DNA of 64,000 nucleotides from Candidatus Zixiibacteriota bacterium. Lineage in GTDB: Bacteria; Zixibacteria; MSB-5A5; GN15; FEB-12. Under the pieces are notes generated by a model. It ran no database searches, was not told the origin of the DNA, and saw nothing but the letters and a program-made list of their open reading frames with translations. Below, in pieces: positions 18,126 through 26,774 of the stretch. A program made the position numbers and the translations under genes. Within the stretch, counting starts at the first letter, position 1. Every line of letters starts with the position of its first letter. The stretch spans positions 62,001 to 126,000 of the forward strand of contig JAHOYZ010000023.1 in NCBI GenBank assembly GCA_019038695.1, given 5' to 3'.

Positions 18126-19552
18126 TGTCGATCCTGTCCGTCCGAGTTGCGTGATGATGCATACTTTCGATTCGGATCTTTTCTCTTGAAGCTATTCTGT
18201 TTTAATTCAATCCGCTTAACAGCGGATTTCCTGGAAATACGCTTCTTGAAGTCCTGACGTTTTGATAAACGCTTTTTGGAAGCTTTTCGTTTTAAAGGCT
18301 TATCATCTCCTGCAGACTCGTTTCTCAAGTTCGATTGATCGGCTTTTCTCATAAGGAGCTTCTCGGAAGGCAGGGTCGGAAGAGCCGAGATAGCCAGTTT
18401 GGTATTCATGAATCTTTCGATACTTCCGATAGACCCCTTTTGATCGGTAGTAGCATAAGAAATGGCGTGGCCGGTTTTCCCGGCCCGACCGGTGCGGCCG
18501 ATACGATGAACGTAATCTTCTGAGTTAGCCGGCATATCGTAGTTGACCACCAGTTCGATCCCTGAGACGTCGATTCCACGGGCGGCAATATCAGTTGCTA
18601 TGAGTACCTGATATCTTCCCCGCTTGAATCCTTCTAAGGCCGTTTGCCTTTGTCCCTGACTTCGGTTGGAATGAATTTCAGCCGCGGCAAACCCCATATT
18701 ATTTACTTTAGTCGTCAATTTGCGAGCCATCCATTTGGTTTTCGTAAATACAAGTACCGGGCCGGAACACTGCTTGAGCTGGAAGGCCAAAAGCCGGCTC
18801 TTGTCTCGCTTATTTATGACAAACATTTCATGGCTAACCTCAACAGGGGTGGCGCCGGAACGACTGATCTCAATACGGGTCGGATCTTCCATGAACTTAT
18901 CAGCAATAGCTTCAATTGCTTTTGGCATAGTTGCTGAAAACAGCATTGTTTGACGTTTGCCAGGAATTGACTTCACTATTTTCTTGATATCAGGAGCAAA
19001 CCCCATATCGAGCATCCGGTCGGCCTCATCCAATATCAGAACCTTTGTATTAGAAAGGTCGACGCTTTTCCTTGCAATATGATCCATAAGTCTTCCAGGA
19101 GTCGCTATAATCAAGCGAGGTTTTTTTTGGAGAGCATTCAACTGCAAAGACATTGAGGCTCCCCCGATCAAAACTGCCGAACGCAAACGTACTAAGCGAC
19201 TAAGAGCTTGAAGTTGCTCATCCACCTGAATGGCCAGTTCACGAGTCGGGACTACCACAAGTCCGGTGCCTCTTTTCATTTGTGACAAACGCTGTAACAT
19301 TGGAATCCCAAATGCCAGAGTTTTGCCGGAACCAGTCTGTGCAACGGTGAGAATATCATTTCCTTGAATACCTGCCGGTATCGCTTCTTTCTGAACGGGA
19401 GTTGGGTTCTCAAAGTTAAGTTGTTTGATCCCCTTTATTAAGCTCGGGATAATATCCAAATTATCAAATCCGCTACTGGATCGTCTGGTCGTTTTGTTGC
19501 TTCTTCTATGTCTATCTAAAGCAGTGTCATGTAATAGTTGGTCTAAGTTCAA
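18122..19552 (-). CDS. DEAD-box RNA helicase (RhlE-like)
   Basis: The 476-residue protein carries the full DEAD-box set: a Q-motif region NFENPTPVQKEAIPAGIQG, AQTGSGKT (motif I), PTRELA (Ia), DEAD in LILDEADRMLDMGF (II), FSATMP (III), ATDIAARGID (V) and HRIGRTGRAGK (VI). A basic Lys/Arg-rich tail of about 80 residues follows, typical of RNA-binding RhlE-type helicases. Translation probably starts at a TTG at 19552, as no ATG is near. It overlaps bipA by four bases, a pairing that suggests a joint role in ribosome assembly. Confidence 0.93.
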   Translation of the reverse strand: MNLDQLLHDTALDRHRRSNKTTRRSSSGFDNLDIIPSLIKGIKQLNFENPTPVQKEAIPAGIQGNDILTVAQTGSGKTLAFGIPMLQRLSQMKRGTGLVVVPTRELAIQVDEQLQALSRLVRLRSAVLIGGASMSLQLNALQKKPRLIIATPGRLMDHIARKSVDLSNTKVLILDEADRMLDMGFAPDIKKIVKSIPGKRQTMLFSATMPKAIEAIADKFMEDPTRIEISRSGATPVEVSHEMFVINKRDKSRLLAFQLKQCSGPVLVFTKTKWMARKLTTKVNNMGFAAAEIHSNRSQGQRQTALEGFKRGRYQVLIATDIAARGIDVSGIELVVNYDMPANSEDYVHRIGRTGRAGKTGHAISYATTDQKGSIGSIERFMNTKLAISALPTLPSEKLLMRKADQSNLRNESAGDDKPLKRKASKKRLSKRQDFKKRISRKSAVKRIELKQNSFKRKDPNRKYASSRNSDGQDRQ

Positions 19553-19754
19553 GTAATTCTCTCTAATGTGTCAAGTTATGTGTGTGAAAGTATTTCTGCA
19601 GTCGAGACAATTAACTGTTAAATCAGTAATTGTCAAGGACAAAGAACAGACATTTGTAGATATTATCCATCTACCATAAACCTCTGATACATATACGGCT
19701 GAGGATACACGGAAAGCAGGTCTGCCCCGACGTTCTACCTCAAGAGCGAGATTC

Positions 19755-20579
19755 CTACAGACGCACCCCCATCCGGTTCCCTGACTCATATGATCGTAAT
19801 CCCAGACAGAACACGCCGTAGGCGATTCCGACAACCAGCAGATCGGCGCAGATTAGGATTGCAAGCTGGTTGGCATCAAAGGACTGAAATATCTCAAACG
19901 GAATCCAAGCCGCAAGTGCCGCCGGAACCAGGCTATATAACAAAAGAACCACCGGACCATCAAACAACGTCCCCGGATACAATGCGAAGCTGATTACCAT
20001 ATCGGAAGCCCTGGTGGCCAATTCCTCGGCATTTCCAAGAAAGAAAGTCATGCTGTGATACAATACCCTCAAAGATATCAATATCGCTGCGAACATGATG
20101 CTGAATAACATGAACAACAACAGACCACCTATGCTGATAGGTTGGGTGGCAAAAAAGAGGATAAGCCCATAGGCTAGATCTCCCCATCCGGAAACATGTG
20201 AACGCGAGATCAGGACATTGAGGAGAACAGGTTTGGGCTGCAATAGGTAAACGTCGAGTTCGCCATTGTAGATGATTTGAGATAGATGCGATGAATTACC
20301 GAAAAATACGGCTGCAATTCCAAAACCGGTTGCTGCCAGCGCCCAGAGAAACATGACAGCTGTGAAGTCATAGCCTTTGATCGTACCAACGCGGTCAAAT
20401 AGAATCAGCCAGAATATAATAAAGGCGGAGTTGTTGACAATCATTGCGAAGACCTGGGTCAGGAAGGCGGCGCGATACTCGATCCCTGCCGACAAGTTGG
20501 TCGCCTGATAGCGGCCAAACAACCTGACCGATCTGGCAAGCGATGAATCTCCCGAATGTGTATTATCCACCCTGGACAT
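19755..20579 (-). CDS. ABC-2 exporter permease subunit
   Basis: This protein of about 274 residues has six predicted membrane segments. It resembles the ABC2_membrane_6 (DUF990) permeases by its layout and the internal NGELDVYLLQPKPVLLNVLIS segment. I chose the ATG at 20579, which has AGGAGG four bases upstream; the longer frame from 20603 lacks this site. The start still overlaps the preceding permease gene by 17 bases. With the next two genes upstream it forms a three-gene exporter whose substrate is unknown. Confidence 0.85.
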   Translation of the reverse strand: MSRVDNTHSGDSSLARSVRLFGRYQATNLSAGIEYRAAFLTQVFAMIVNNSAFIIFWLILFDRVGTIKGYDFTAVMFLWALAATGFGIAAVFFGNSSHLSQIIYNGELDVYLLQPKPVLLNVLISRSHVSGWGDLAYGLILFFATQPISIGGLLLFMLFSIMFAAILISLRVLYHSMTFFLGNAEELATRASDMVISFALYPGTLFDGPVVLLLYSLVPAALAAWIPFEIFQSFDANQLAILICADLLVVGIAYGVFCLGLRSYESGNRMGVRL

Positions 20580-21342
20580 GTACCCTCCTGCGAGCAATCG
20601 CAAAGGTCATGGCGCAACACATAAACAGTATGGTGGCATAGATCGCAAATCCTGAAAGCCCAATCAGAAAGACATCCATATCAAACCGGACCATTGTCCG
20701 CGCTGGCCAGTAGGCGGAGAATGCGAAAGGCAAGTAGCGCACAATTCCGGCCAGCCATTCCGGATAGAGATCAATCGGGAAAAATACTCCGCCAACGATA
20801 AATGCCAGTTTGGTCAGAATCCAGAAGAAAGGACCGACCTCTTCAAACCAAAACGAAAGCAATCCGATGTTCACCTGCCACAGGACGTTCAGTAATATTC
20901 CCCCTGCAATCAGTGTCAGACCAAAAGGCAGCGCTGTCAGATAGCCGTCAAGAGGCCCGACAAACAGATAGGCAATGACGAATCCCAGTACGAGAATTGG
21001 CAGGCTTCTGATCAGACTTTCCCCCATGCCGCGTGAGACTTTAAACAATACATAGGAGTACGGACGAGCCAAACCATAGACAACAGTTCCGTCTTTAACT
21101 TCCCGCTGAATCTGGTTCATAATTCCTGATCGTGAAAGCTCGATAGCCTCAGCGAAAGTAAGATACCAAACCATCTGGATCATCGTATATCCCTCGAGTG
21201 AAGTGTGATCCTGGTAGATCGCTTTCCACAGGGAATAGAAAATGAACATGAGTACAACGAAGAACACGTTGCGCAATAAGAAAGCGGGAAGATACGCAAT
21301 CTGTTCACGGCCTGAAATAGTCAATATCCTGAGGTACTTCAC
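20563..21342 (-). CDS. ABC-2 exporter permease subunit
   Basis: The 259-residue membrane protein has six predicted helices and a conserved cytosolic segment, REVKDGTVVYGLARPYSYVLF, equivalent to the NGELDVYLLQPKP segment of the neighbouring permease. The two are therefore paralogous halves of one heteromeric channel. Its start overlaps the ATPase stop by four bases (ATGA). DUF990-type pairs are found next to an ABC-2 ATPase in many bacteria, and their substrates are mostly unassigned. Confidence 0.87.
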   Translation of the reverse strand: MKYLRILTISGREQIAYLPAFLLRNVFFVVLMFIFYSLWKAIYQDHTSLEGYTMIQMVWYLTFAEAIELSRSGIMNQIQREVKDGTVVYGLARPYSYVLFKVSRGMGESLIRSLPILVLGFVIAYLFVGPLDGYLTALPFGLTLIAGGILLNVLWQVNIGLLSFWFEEVGPFFWILTKLAFIVGGVFFPIDLYPEWLAGIVRYLPFAFSAYWPARTMVRFDMDVFLIGLSGFAIYATILFMCCAMTFAIARRRVHVQGG

Positions 21343-22322
21343 GGCGTTTCCTGCGAGTATATCATGGCAATGACATCATCAAGAGGTGGATTGGTAACGG
21401 TCATGTCTTTGATGCGATTATTTTGCATGATCGCCTCGATGACACACGATAGTTCCACCCGATCAAGATTGATCTCAAGTTTGGCCGAACGATCATTCTT
21501 CTTGAGGATCTCCACACCATCCATGACCAATTTCAAAGGGGACTCAAGCCTCAGGGCGATAGTCTTCTTCCGAAAAAACGAATATTTCATTCTGTTGACC
21601 GAATCATCCCAGACGATGCGACCGTGGTTAATTACTATGGCACGTTTGCAGATACTGCCTATATCTCCGGTGTCGTGCGAGGTAAGGAAGATAGTAGTCC
21701 GATCTTCGGCGTTGATGGTGCGAATCAATTGTCTGATACGTTGCTTAACGATCACGTCAAGTCCGATAGTCGGTTCATCAAGAAACAGGATCTCCGGTTT
21801 GTGAATGAGTGAGGCGGCGATCTCGCATCGGATACGTTCTCCGAGGGATAGCTTCCTCACCGGTACGCGCAGGTAATCGCCGATTTGAAAAACCTCGGTC
21901 AGGAAATCAATACGCTTTGCAGATTCTGTGCGATCAAGATCATAGATATCCGCAAGGAGATGAAAGGAATCTATCGGCGGCAGGTGATACCAGAGCTGTG
22001 ATTTCTGACCGAACACCGTCCCTATCCTGTATGATAGCTGTTTCCTTTCCCGGTGTGGATTCAAACCCAGCACGGTAACATCGCCGGAATCGGGAAACAT
22101 AATGCCGGTAACAATCTTGATAGTTGTGGATTTCCCAGCACCGTTGGGACCTACGAAGGCGAGAATTTCACCCCTGTCAACGGAGAATGAAATGTTGTCA
22201 ACGGCTGTTGTGTTCCGATAGGTTGGGCTGACCAGACTCTTCATAGCGGCCGCCAGCCCCGATGTCTTTACTTTTGTCCTGAATACTTTTCTAAGACCAC
22301 TTATTTGAAGAGCTTGTTCCAT
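21339..22322 (-). CDS. ABC-2 exporter ATP-binding protein
   Basis: The 327-residue ATPase has Walker A GPNGAGKSTT, a Q-loop in GTVFGQKSQLWYHL, signature LSLGERIRCEIA, Walker B ILFLDEPTIGLD and an H-loop in FLTSHD. The GQKSQLWYHLPPIDSF stretch is typical of the ATPases paired with DUF990 permeases. A C-terminal extension of about 80 residues follows the ATPase core. It is the first gene of the three-gene exporter operon. The sequence does not reveal what is exported; drugs, lipids or glycans are possible. Confidence 0.94.
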   Translation of the reverse strand: MEQALQISGLRKVFRTKVKTSGLAAAMKSLVSPTYRNTTAVDNISFSVDRGEILAFVGPNGAGKSTTIKIVTGIMFPDSGDVTVLGLNPHRERKQLSYRIGTVFGQKSQLWYHLPPIDSFHLLADIYDLDRTESAKRIDFLTEVFQIGDYLRVPVRKLSLGERIRCEIAASLIHKPEILFLDEPTIGLDVIVKQRIRQLIRTINAEDRTTIFLTSHDTGDIGSICKRAIVINHGRIVWDDSVNRMKYSFFRKKTIALRLESPLKLVMDGVEILKKNDRSAKLEINLDRVELSCVIEAIMQNNRIKDMTVTNPPLDDVIAMIYSQETP

Positions 22323-22684
22323 GGCATTACCCGATTACAAATTCCTGTTAGCCGGAACCCCATTCCTGTGACCCGACCGAACGCTGACTTGCGATTGGCA
22401 TCCAATATATGTGCAAGCGTTCATATATGCAAACTTCAGTTGACGTGGGTAGTGTATCTTAAGTTGTGTAAATTGTTGAAATGGAATAATAACGCGTTTG
22501 ACTATGAGTCTTTAGAGCCAAACCAAAGGAGCCAAAACCGTGGTAAACTTGTGGTTTGCAGAGAAAGATTTACGTTATCGCTGGAGCGAAGTCAAGATGG
22601 AATTTGCGCTTGAGATTTGAAATCTCTATCTTGTAGTCATAAGGTGATAGTGTGAAGTGACAGAGGATACGAGGCAATTTGTCC
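22323..22684. other. Divergent intergenic region between exporter and kinase genes
   Basis: This 362-base spacer should carry promoters for the exporter operon (minus) and the kinase gene (plus). A GAGG at 22671-22674 serves the kinase start. There are TTGACG (near 22439) and TTGAAA (near 22477) hexamers but no well-spaced -10 partner. An open frame of 102 codons crosses the region; its composition and lack of a ribosome site make it unlikely to be a gene. Confidence 0.4.
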
Positions 22685-24949
22685 ATGGCGGCAGATGAAT
22701 CACATGATGATCGGACCCAGTCCTTCGTTGCCCTGACCAAAGGCACCGACGTTTCGCACTACAAGATAATTGAGAAGATCGGTGCCGGTGGTATGGGGGA
22801 AGTGTACTTGGCTGAGGATACTGAGCTTGATCGTAAGGTAGCACTTAAGTTCCTGTCGTCGCACCTCTGTCAGGATGAAGATTGCCGTGCCCGTTTTAAG
22901 CGAGAAGCACAAGCGGTAGCCAAGTTGAATCATCCGAACATCGTCACCATTTTTGAAGTCGCCGAGCATAATGGACGACCTTTCTTTGCGATGGAGCATG
23001 TCGAGGGGCAGTCTGTAAGAGAGTTCTCGTCAGATGAAGACCTGCCTATAGAGCGGATACTCGATCTGGGCATTCAGATATGTGAAGGATTGCAGGATGC
23101 ACACGAAAAAGGTGTCACCCACAGGGACATCAAGCTCTCAAACATCCTCATTGATTCACATGGCAGGGCAAAAATCGTCGATTTCGGTCTGGCTTCTGTC
23201 GTGGGGTCTGATCAGCTGACTAAGACAGGGTCAACTCTCGGAACCATTGGCTATATGTCCCCGGAGCAAGTTCAGGGCAAAGAGATCGATCATCGTTCCG
23301 ATCTTTTCTCTCTTGGGGTTGTCCTATATGAGCTAATCACCAAACAGAATCCATTCAAGCGAGACATTGAAGCCGCGACTCTCAAGGCCGTCTGCGATGA
23401 TATGGTACACCCGCTCGCGCGGTACCGTTCTGACATTCCTGAGGGCTTGCAGGGAGTAATCGAGAGAGTTCTTGAGAAGCACGTTGAGACCCGTTACCAG
23501 TCTGCTGCTGATTTGGCCAGCGACATTAAGCGCGTCTCCATCAAGGGGAGTAGTTCTACATCAGCAACAAAGCAGCACCAATCGATAGCAGTGCTGCCGT
23601 TTGTCGATATGAGTCCCGAGAAAGACCAGGAATACTTCTGCGACGGTATCGCCGAAGAGCTGATCAACGGTCTGACGCAACTTAGTGGACTGAAGGTAGC
23701 CGCCAGGACGTCGGCGTTCCAGTTCAAGCAACCCGATCGCGATATTCCAACCATAGGACGAGAATTGGGTGTCACAACCGTACTAGAAGGTAGTGTACGG
23801 AAGGCAGGAAACCGTCTTCGCATAACCGCACAATTAGTCAGTGTTAAAGACGGCTTCCATCTCTGGTCCGAAAAATACGATCGCACCCTTGACGATGTTT
23901 TTGCGATCCAGGACGAAATCTCATTGGCGATTGTGGATAAACTCAAAGTCAGACTCCTCGGGGAGGAGAGAAGTGCGCTCATAAAACGGCACACCGATGA
24001 CCAGGAAGCCCATAATCTCTATCTCAAGGGCCTGTATTTCTGGAATCGGCGGCTCGAAGGCGGTATGAAGCTGGCCATGGAACATTTTCACCAGGCGATC
24101 GAGAAAGATCCCGATTATGCGCTAGCCCATGTAGGTGTTGCCGATACGTACAACATCTCCGGTTTTTTTGGCTTTTTCCCGCCCAAAGAGGCCTTCCCGA
24201 GGGCATTTACCGCGGCAAAAAAGGCGTTGGAGATTGATGACAAGTTGGGGGAGGCCCACGCGTCGCTGGCTTGGTTCTACACTTTTCATGAGTGGGACTG
24301 GTCCGCGGCAGAAAGTGAATTCAAGCGCGCTATCGAGCTTAATCCAAACTACGCAACGGCTCATGAGTGGTACGGGGTCTATCTCATCGCTATGGGCAGG
24401 TTCGACGAAGCGATCGCTGAGACGGAGCGCGCTCGGGTTCTGGATCCGCTGTCGCTCATCATAAACGCGGTCGTAGGGGTTGCATACTATTTTGCTCGCC
24501 GGTACGAGGAGAGCATCAAGAACCAGCAGAAAACACTGGATTTGGATCCTAACTTCCTGCTGGCAAACACGTGGATCGTTCTAGCTTATGTTGCTAACGG
24601 TATGTGTGAGAGCGTGGTCAAGACCATACGTAGGGTCGAAGCGTCTGCTGTAGAACACGCTTACTCGCTCGGGTATTTCGGGTTTGCCTGCGGTGTGTGT
24701 GGTCAAGAAGAAGATGCCTTGAGAACACTTGACATTCTGAACGAGCTGGCGAAAAAGCGGTACGTTTCCCCAGTTCACCAAGCCAACGTCCTCCTGGGCC
24801 TTGGCAGGATGGATGAGGCGTTTGATTTGCTCGAGAAAGCCTACGTGGAGAGGAATCCCATGCTGGTGTTTATAGGAACAGGTCCCTTCTTCGATCCTAT
24901 CTTGTCGAACACGCGGTATGTGGAGTTGCTGAGGAAGATTGGTCTTTAA
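22685..24949 (+). CDS. Ser/Thr protein kinase with TolB-N-like and TPR domains
   Basis: This protein of about 754 residues has an N-terminal Hanks-type kinase domain (26-285): the glycine loop IGAGGMGEV, Lys55 in VALK, HRDIKLSN with Asp148, and DFG at 166-168. Next comes a TolB-N/FlgO-like domain (about 300-430): SIAVLPFVDMSPEKDQEYFC, VEGSV-like VLEGSVRKAG and HLWSEKYDRTLDDVFAIQDE. The C-terminal 300 residues are TPR repeats. No membrane helix is seen, so it is probably cytosolic. The start is the ATG at 22685 after GAGG; a TTG at 22679 is an alternative. The domain order is common in signalling proteins of environmental bacteria. Confidence 0.9.
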   Translation: MAADESHDDRTQSFVALTKGTDVSHYKIIEKIGAGGMGEVYLAEDTELDRKVALKFLSSHLCQDEDCRARFKREAQAVAKLNHPNIVTIFEVAEHNGRPFFAMEHVEGQSVREFSSDEDLPIERILDLGIQICEGLQDAHEKGVTHRDIKLSNILIDSHGRAKIVDFGLASVVGSDQLTKTGSTLGTIGYMSPEQVQGKEIDHRSDLFSLGVVLYELITKQNPFKRDIEAATLKAVCDDMVHPLARYRSDIPEGLQGVIERVLEKHVETRYQSAADLASDIKRVSIKGSSSTSATKQHQSIAVLPFVDMSPEKDQEYFCDGIAEELINGLTQLSGLKVAARTSAFQFKQPDRDIPTIGRELGVTTVLEGSVRKAGNRLRITAQLVSVKDGFHLWSEKYDRTLDDVFAIQDEISLAIVDKLKVRLLGEERSALIKRHTDDQEAHNLYLKGLYFWNRRLEGGMKLAMEHFHQAIEKDPDYALAHVGVADTYNISGFFGFFPPKEAFPRAFTAAKKALEIDDKLGEAHASLAWFYTFHEWDWSAAESEFKRAIELNPNYATAHEWYGVYLIAMGRFDEAIAETERARVLDPLSLIINAVVGVAYYFARRYEESIKNQQKTLDLDPNFLLANTWIVLAYVANGMCESVVKTIRRVEASAVEHAYSLGYFGFACGVCGQEEDALRTLDILNELAKKRYVSPVHQANVLLGLGRMDEAFDLLEKAYVERNPMLVFIGTGPFFDPILSNTRYVELLRKIGL

Positions 24950-24972
24950 CAACTTGTTGGTAGTTGACGTAG

Positions 24973-24997
24973 GGCAGAACCCCTTTGCGGTTCTGCC
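24973..24997 (+). terminator. Hairpin after the kinase gene
   Basis: A perfect 9-bp stem (GGCAGAACC / GGTTCTGCC) with a 7-base loop lies 24 bases after the kinase stop codon. There is no strong T-run after it, so it may be a Rho-type end or an mRNA-stabilising hairpin. Confidence 0.55.
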
Positions 24998-25045
24998 ACT
25001 CTCATGTAATTGTCAGAAAACCCGGCATCTGAAGGAAGTCCCGCT

Positions 25046-25083
25046 CAAAAGGAAACTCCCGAAGTAATTGGACTTCAGGAGCT
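25046..25083 (-). terminator. Terminator hairpin of repeat copy A
   Basis: On the minus strand a 10-bp stem (CTCCTGAAGT / ACTTCGGGAG) is followed by TTTCCTTTT. It is the same terminator as that after the true tRNA-fMet gene. Confidence 0.75.
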
Positions 25084-25179
25084 TAAATTTGGTAGCGGGG
25101 AGGAGATTTGAACCTCTGACAACCACACTATGTGTGCTTCGGGTTATGGGCCTGTTCAATTGTCCGAACAACAGCAAGC

Positions 25180-25234
25180 ACCAGACACTAACCTGTAGTA
25201 ATAGCAATTATTTACGGGAAACACAGTGTCTGGT
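25180..25234. repeat. Long imperfect palindrome in repeat copy A
   Basis: Ten-base arms ACCAGACACT and AGTGTCTGGT enclose an inner stem (CCCGTA/TACAGG region, with one mismatch) and a TGCT tip flanked by TAAT/ATTA. The equivalent palindrome in copy B is better paired. Confidence 0.75.
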
Positions 25235-25311
25235 ATTCCCTCTTATTATCTACTGTTCTTGCTCGTTCTGTTAGAAAACTGTTAGGAAGAGGTGTATGTC
25301 AAATGTTTCTC

Positions 25312-25340
25312 TTGATTATATATTACAGTAGTGTTATATT
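25312..25340 (+). promoter_or_regulatory. Promoter for a leaderless padR-like gene
   Basis: TTGATT (25312-25317), a 17-base spacer and TATATT (25335-25340) form a good sigma-70-type promoter. Transcription would begin about 6-8 bases later, at the ATG of the padR-like gene (25347), which has no ribosome site. The mRNA is therefore predicted to be leaderless. Confidence 0.6.
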
Positions 25341-25341
25341 G

Positions 25342-25356
25342 TATATATGATATATA
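25342..25356. promoter_or_regulatory. Palindrome over the padR start, possible autoregulatory operator
   Basis: TATATAT-G-ATATATA is a perfect 7-bp inverted repeat with a one-base centre, overlapping the predicted start site and start codon. PadR proteins often bind AT-rich palindromes in their own promoters. The region is AT-rich, so chance cannot be excluded. Confidence 0.45.
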
Positions 25357-25919
25357 AAAATACGGATAGCCAAATTACAAATGTTGAATTAACATTACTT
25401 CAAATCATTGGTGAGAAAGAAGAAATCTCTGGTTATGAAATCAATCAAATTGTAATTGAAAGATGTTATAGAAATTGGGCAGATATTGGTACCACTTCAA
25501 TTTATAAAGGACTTGTAAAATTAGAAAATAAACATCTTGTTACTTCGATCCTGAAAAAAAATAAAACTGGAAAAGGACCGGTACCTCGATTATTTAAACT
25601 AAATAAAAGAGGAAACAAGACATTAAAAGATGAAATATTATTTGCATTATCAAATACAAATGAACGAGATTATCGCTTTGATCTTGGTCTTGCCGGATTA
25701 TGTTTTGTCGATTTTAAGGATGCTATATTCGCGCTTGGAAATCGTAAAACAGAGTTAATTAAGAGGCAGGTATTTATTAAAGAAAAATTAAAGAATGAGG
25801 GGACTATGAATCTGCCGTTCTCTGCTATTTTGGTGTTTAAGCACCCATTATCTCTTATTAAAAACGAAATACGATTCATCGATTCTATTATTACACAACT
25901 AGAACAAAAAATGAAATAA
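25347..25919 (+). CDS. PadR-family transcriptional regulator
   Basis: The 190-residue protein has the PadR winged-helix core near its N-terminus: ELTLLQIIGEKEEISGYEINQIV, then WADIGTTSIYKGLVKLENKHLV and a basic wing (KTGKGPVPRLFKLNKRG). A C-terminal helical dimerisation region follows (IKRQVFIKEKLKNEG, FIDSIITQLEQKM). PadR proteins repress genes for phenolic acids, quinones or drugs. Base composition is markedly AT-rich with A/T-ending codons, unlike the surrounding genes, which suggests transfer. It lies between repeat copies A and B and precedes a NAD(P)H oxidoreductase gene it may control. Confidence 0.82.
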   Translation: MIYKNTDSQITNVELTLLQIIGEKEEISGYEINQIVIERCYRNWADIGTTSIYKGLVKLENKHLVTSILKKNKTGKGPVPRLFKLNKRGNKTLKDEILFALSNTNERDYRFDLGLAGLCFVDFKDAIFALGNRKTELIKRQVFIKEKLKNEGTMNLPFSAILVFKHPLSLIKNEIRFIDSIITQLEQKMK

Positions 25920-26039
25920 ATCGTCCCTTAGGAATAATAGAAATCGTAATCAAAGTGTATTGTCTGATAGTGGAAACATTATTTTTTATCAATTTTTGGA
26001 AGATGCAAACTAAGCTTATTTTAAATAACTAACAAATCT

Positions 26040-26058
26040 TTGCAGGTGATTCCTGCAA
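26040..26058. promoter_or_regulatory. Inverted repeat upstream of the oxidoreductase gene
   Basis: TTGCAGG-TGATT-CCTGCAA is a perfect 7-bp inverted repeat with a 5-base centre, 46 bases before the oxidoreductase start. It may be a regulator-binding site or a small hairpin. There is no T-run to make it a terminator. Confidence 0.45.
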
Positions 26059-26104
26059 GTAGGCATCAGAGTAATCAATCGTTATGTAATTAAAGGAAAC
26101 ATAC

Positions 26105-26683
26105 ATGAAGAAAACACTCGTCATACTCGGGCATCCTTCAAGCGAGAGCTTTTCTGCATGTCTGGCAGATAAATATTGTGAGGGAGCCAAAGATTCCGGG
26201 AATGAAATAAAAAGAATTAATGTTGGCGAACTTGACTTTGCCCCATTTCTCAAAAATGGATATTCAAAAGAGCAATATATTGAGCCAGATATCTTAAAGT
26301 CTCAAGAGCAAATAAAATGGGCTAATCATTTGGTCTTCATTTATCCTACATGGTGGGCAACTCCAACTGCTTTGCTAAAAGCATTTATAGAAAGAACCAT
26401 GCTTCCCGGTTTTGCGTATAAATTTAAGAAAAGCAAACATGTTGTTGCCTGGGACAAATTACTTAAGGGGAAATCCGCTAGAATTATAAGTACAATGGAT
26501 ACTCCCCCTATTATCTATAAGTGGATTGTAGGCGATCCGGGGTATAAAATGATGAAAGACATGTTTCACTTTTGTGGAATAAAACCTGTATCGAAAACAT
26601 ATTTTGGCTCTGTAAAAATGTCATCTGAAGCAACAAGACGAAAATGGCTAAGTAAGTGTCTCAATATTGGGCGAAATGATTAG
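26105..26683 (+). CDS. NAD(P)H-dependent (quinone) oxidoreductase, flavodoxin fold
   Basis: The 192-residue protein belongs to the flavodoxin-2 / NQO-MdaB-KefF family. It has KTLVILGHPSSESFSACLAD for FMN or FAD phosphate binding, then LVFIYPTWWATPTALLKAFIERTMLPGFAY, the family's flavin-site signature, and RIISTMDTPP further on. It would reduce quinones or other electrophiles with NAD(P)H in the cytosol. It starts at an ATG with AAAGGA upstream. Codon use is AT-rich like the neighbouring padR-like gene, so the two probably arrived together. It ends shortly before repeat copy B. Confidence 0.88.
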   Translation: MKKTLVILGHPSSESFSACLADKYCEGAKDSGNEIKRINVGELDFAPFLKNGYSKEQYIEPDILKSQEQIKWANHLVFIYPTWWATPTALLKAFIERTMLPGFAYKFKKSKHVVAWDKLLKGKSARIISTMDTPPIIYKWIVGDPGYKMMKDMFHFCGIKPVSKTYFGSVKMSSEATRRKWLSKCLNIGRND

Positions 26684-26774
26684 TGTGTCACTTAATATGG
26701 CAAATAGACAAAGCCAGCAAAAAAGCCCGCTTCTCTTTGCGACTACTTGACAAACGGCATCCGAAGGAATCCCG

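Larger units (their letters stand above)
25023..25303 (-). repeat. tRNA-fMet-tail repeat, copy A
   Basis: Read on the minus strand, this approximately 280-base unit begins TTTGACATACACCTCT. It holds a long palindrome (25180-25234), then a segment matching the anticodon arm through CCA of tRNA-fMet (25090-25152). It ends with the tRNA terminator hairpin (25046-25083) and a GGGA-TTCCTTC tail. Relative to the true tRNA (29540-29616) it has an exact 16-base insertion in the variable loop (25121-25136). It has no D arm and no 5' acceptor strand, so it cannot be a normal tRNA. By eye it is about 80-85% identical to copy B at 26755-27034 throughout. An integration scar or a tRNA-derived dispersed repeat are both possible. 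Confidence 0.8.

Noticed and set aside
19571-19834. 87-codon minus-strand open frame
   Set aside because: Overlaps the end of the ABC-2 permease in another register and has low-complexity, Cys-scattered content without homology cues.
22305-22613. 102-codon open frame between exporter and kinase genes
   Set aside because: Lacks a ribosome site, overlaps the ATPase start and has no recognisable protein features.
25121-25136. tRNA intron
   Set aside because: The insert is only 16 bases, lies in the variable loop and has no group I or archaeal-type splice features; the rest of the tRNA is absent.
25090-25152. Functional tRNA at repeat copies A or B
   Set aside because: The D arm and 5' acceptor strand are missing, so a cloverleaf cannot form; only the anticodon arm to CCA is present.
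25068-25274. 68-codon open frame across repeat copy A
   Set aside because: It reads straight through the tRNA-like segment and the palindrome, and the similar frame in copy B (26820-27005) follows from DNA repeat identity, not protein conservation.
25023-25303. tmRNA or integron attC site
   Set aside because: No tag-peptide reading frame with paired 5'/3' acceptor ends for tmRNA, and no RYYYAAC/GTTRRRY pair placed as in attC.
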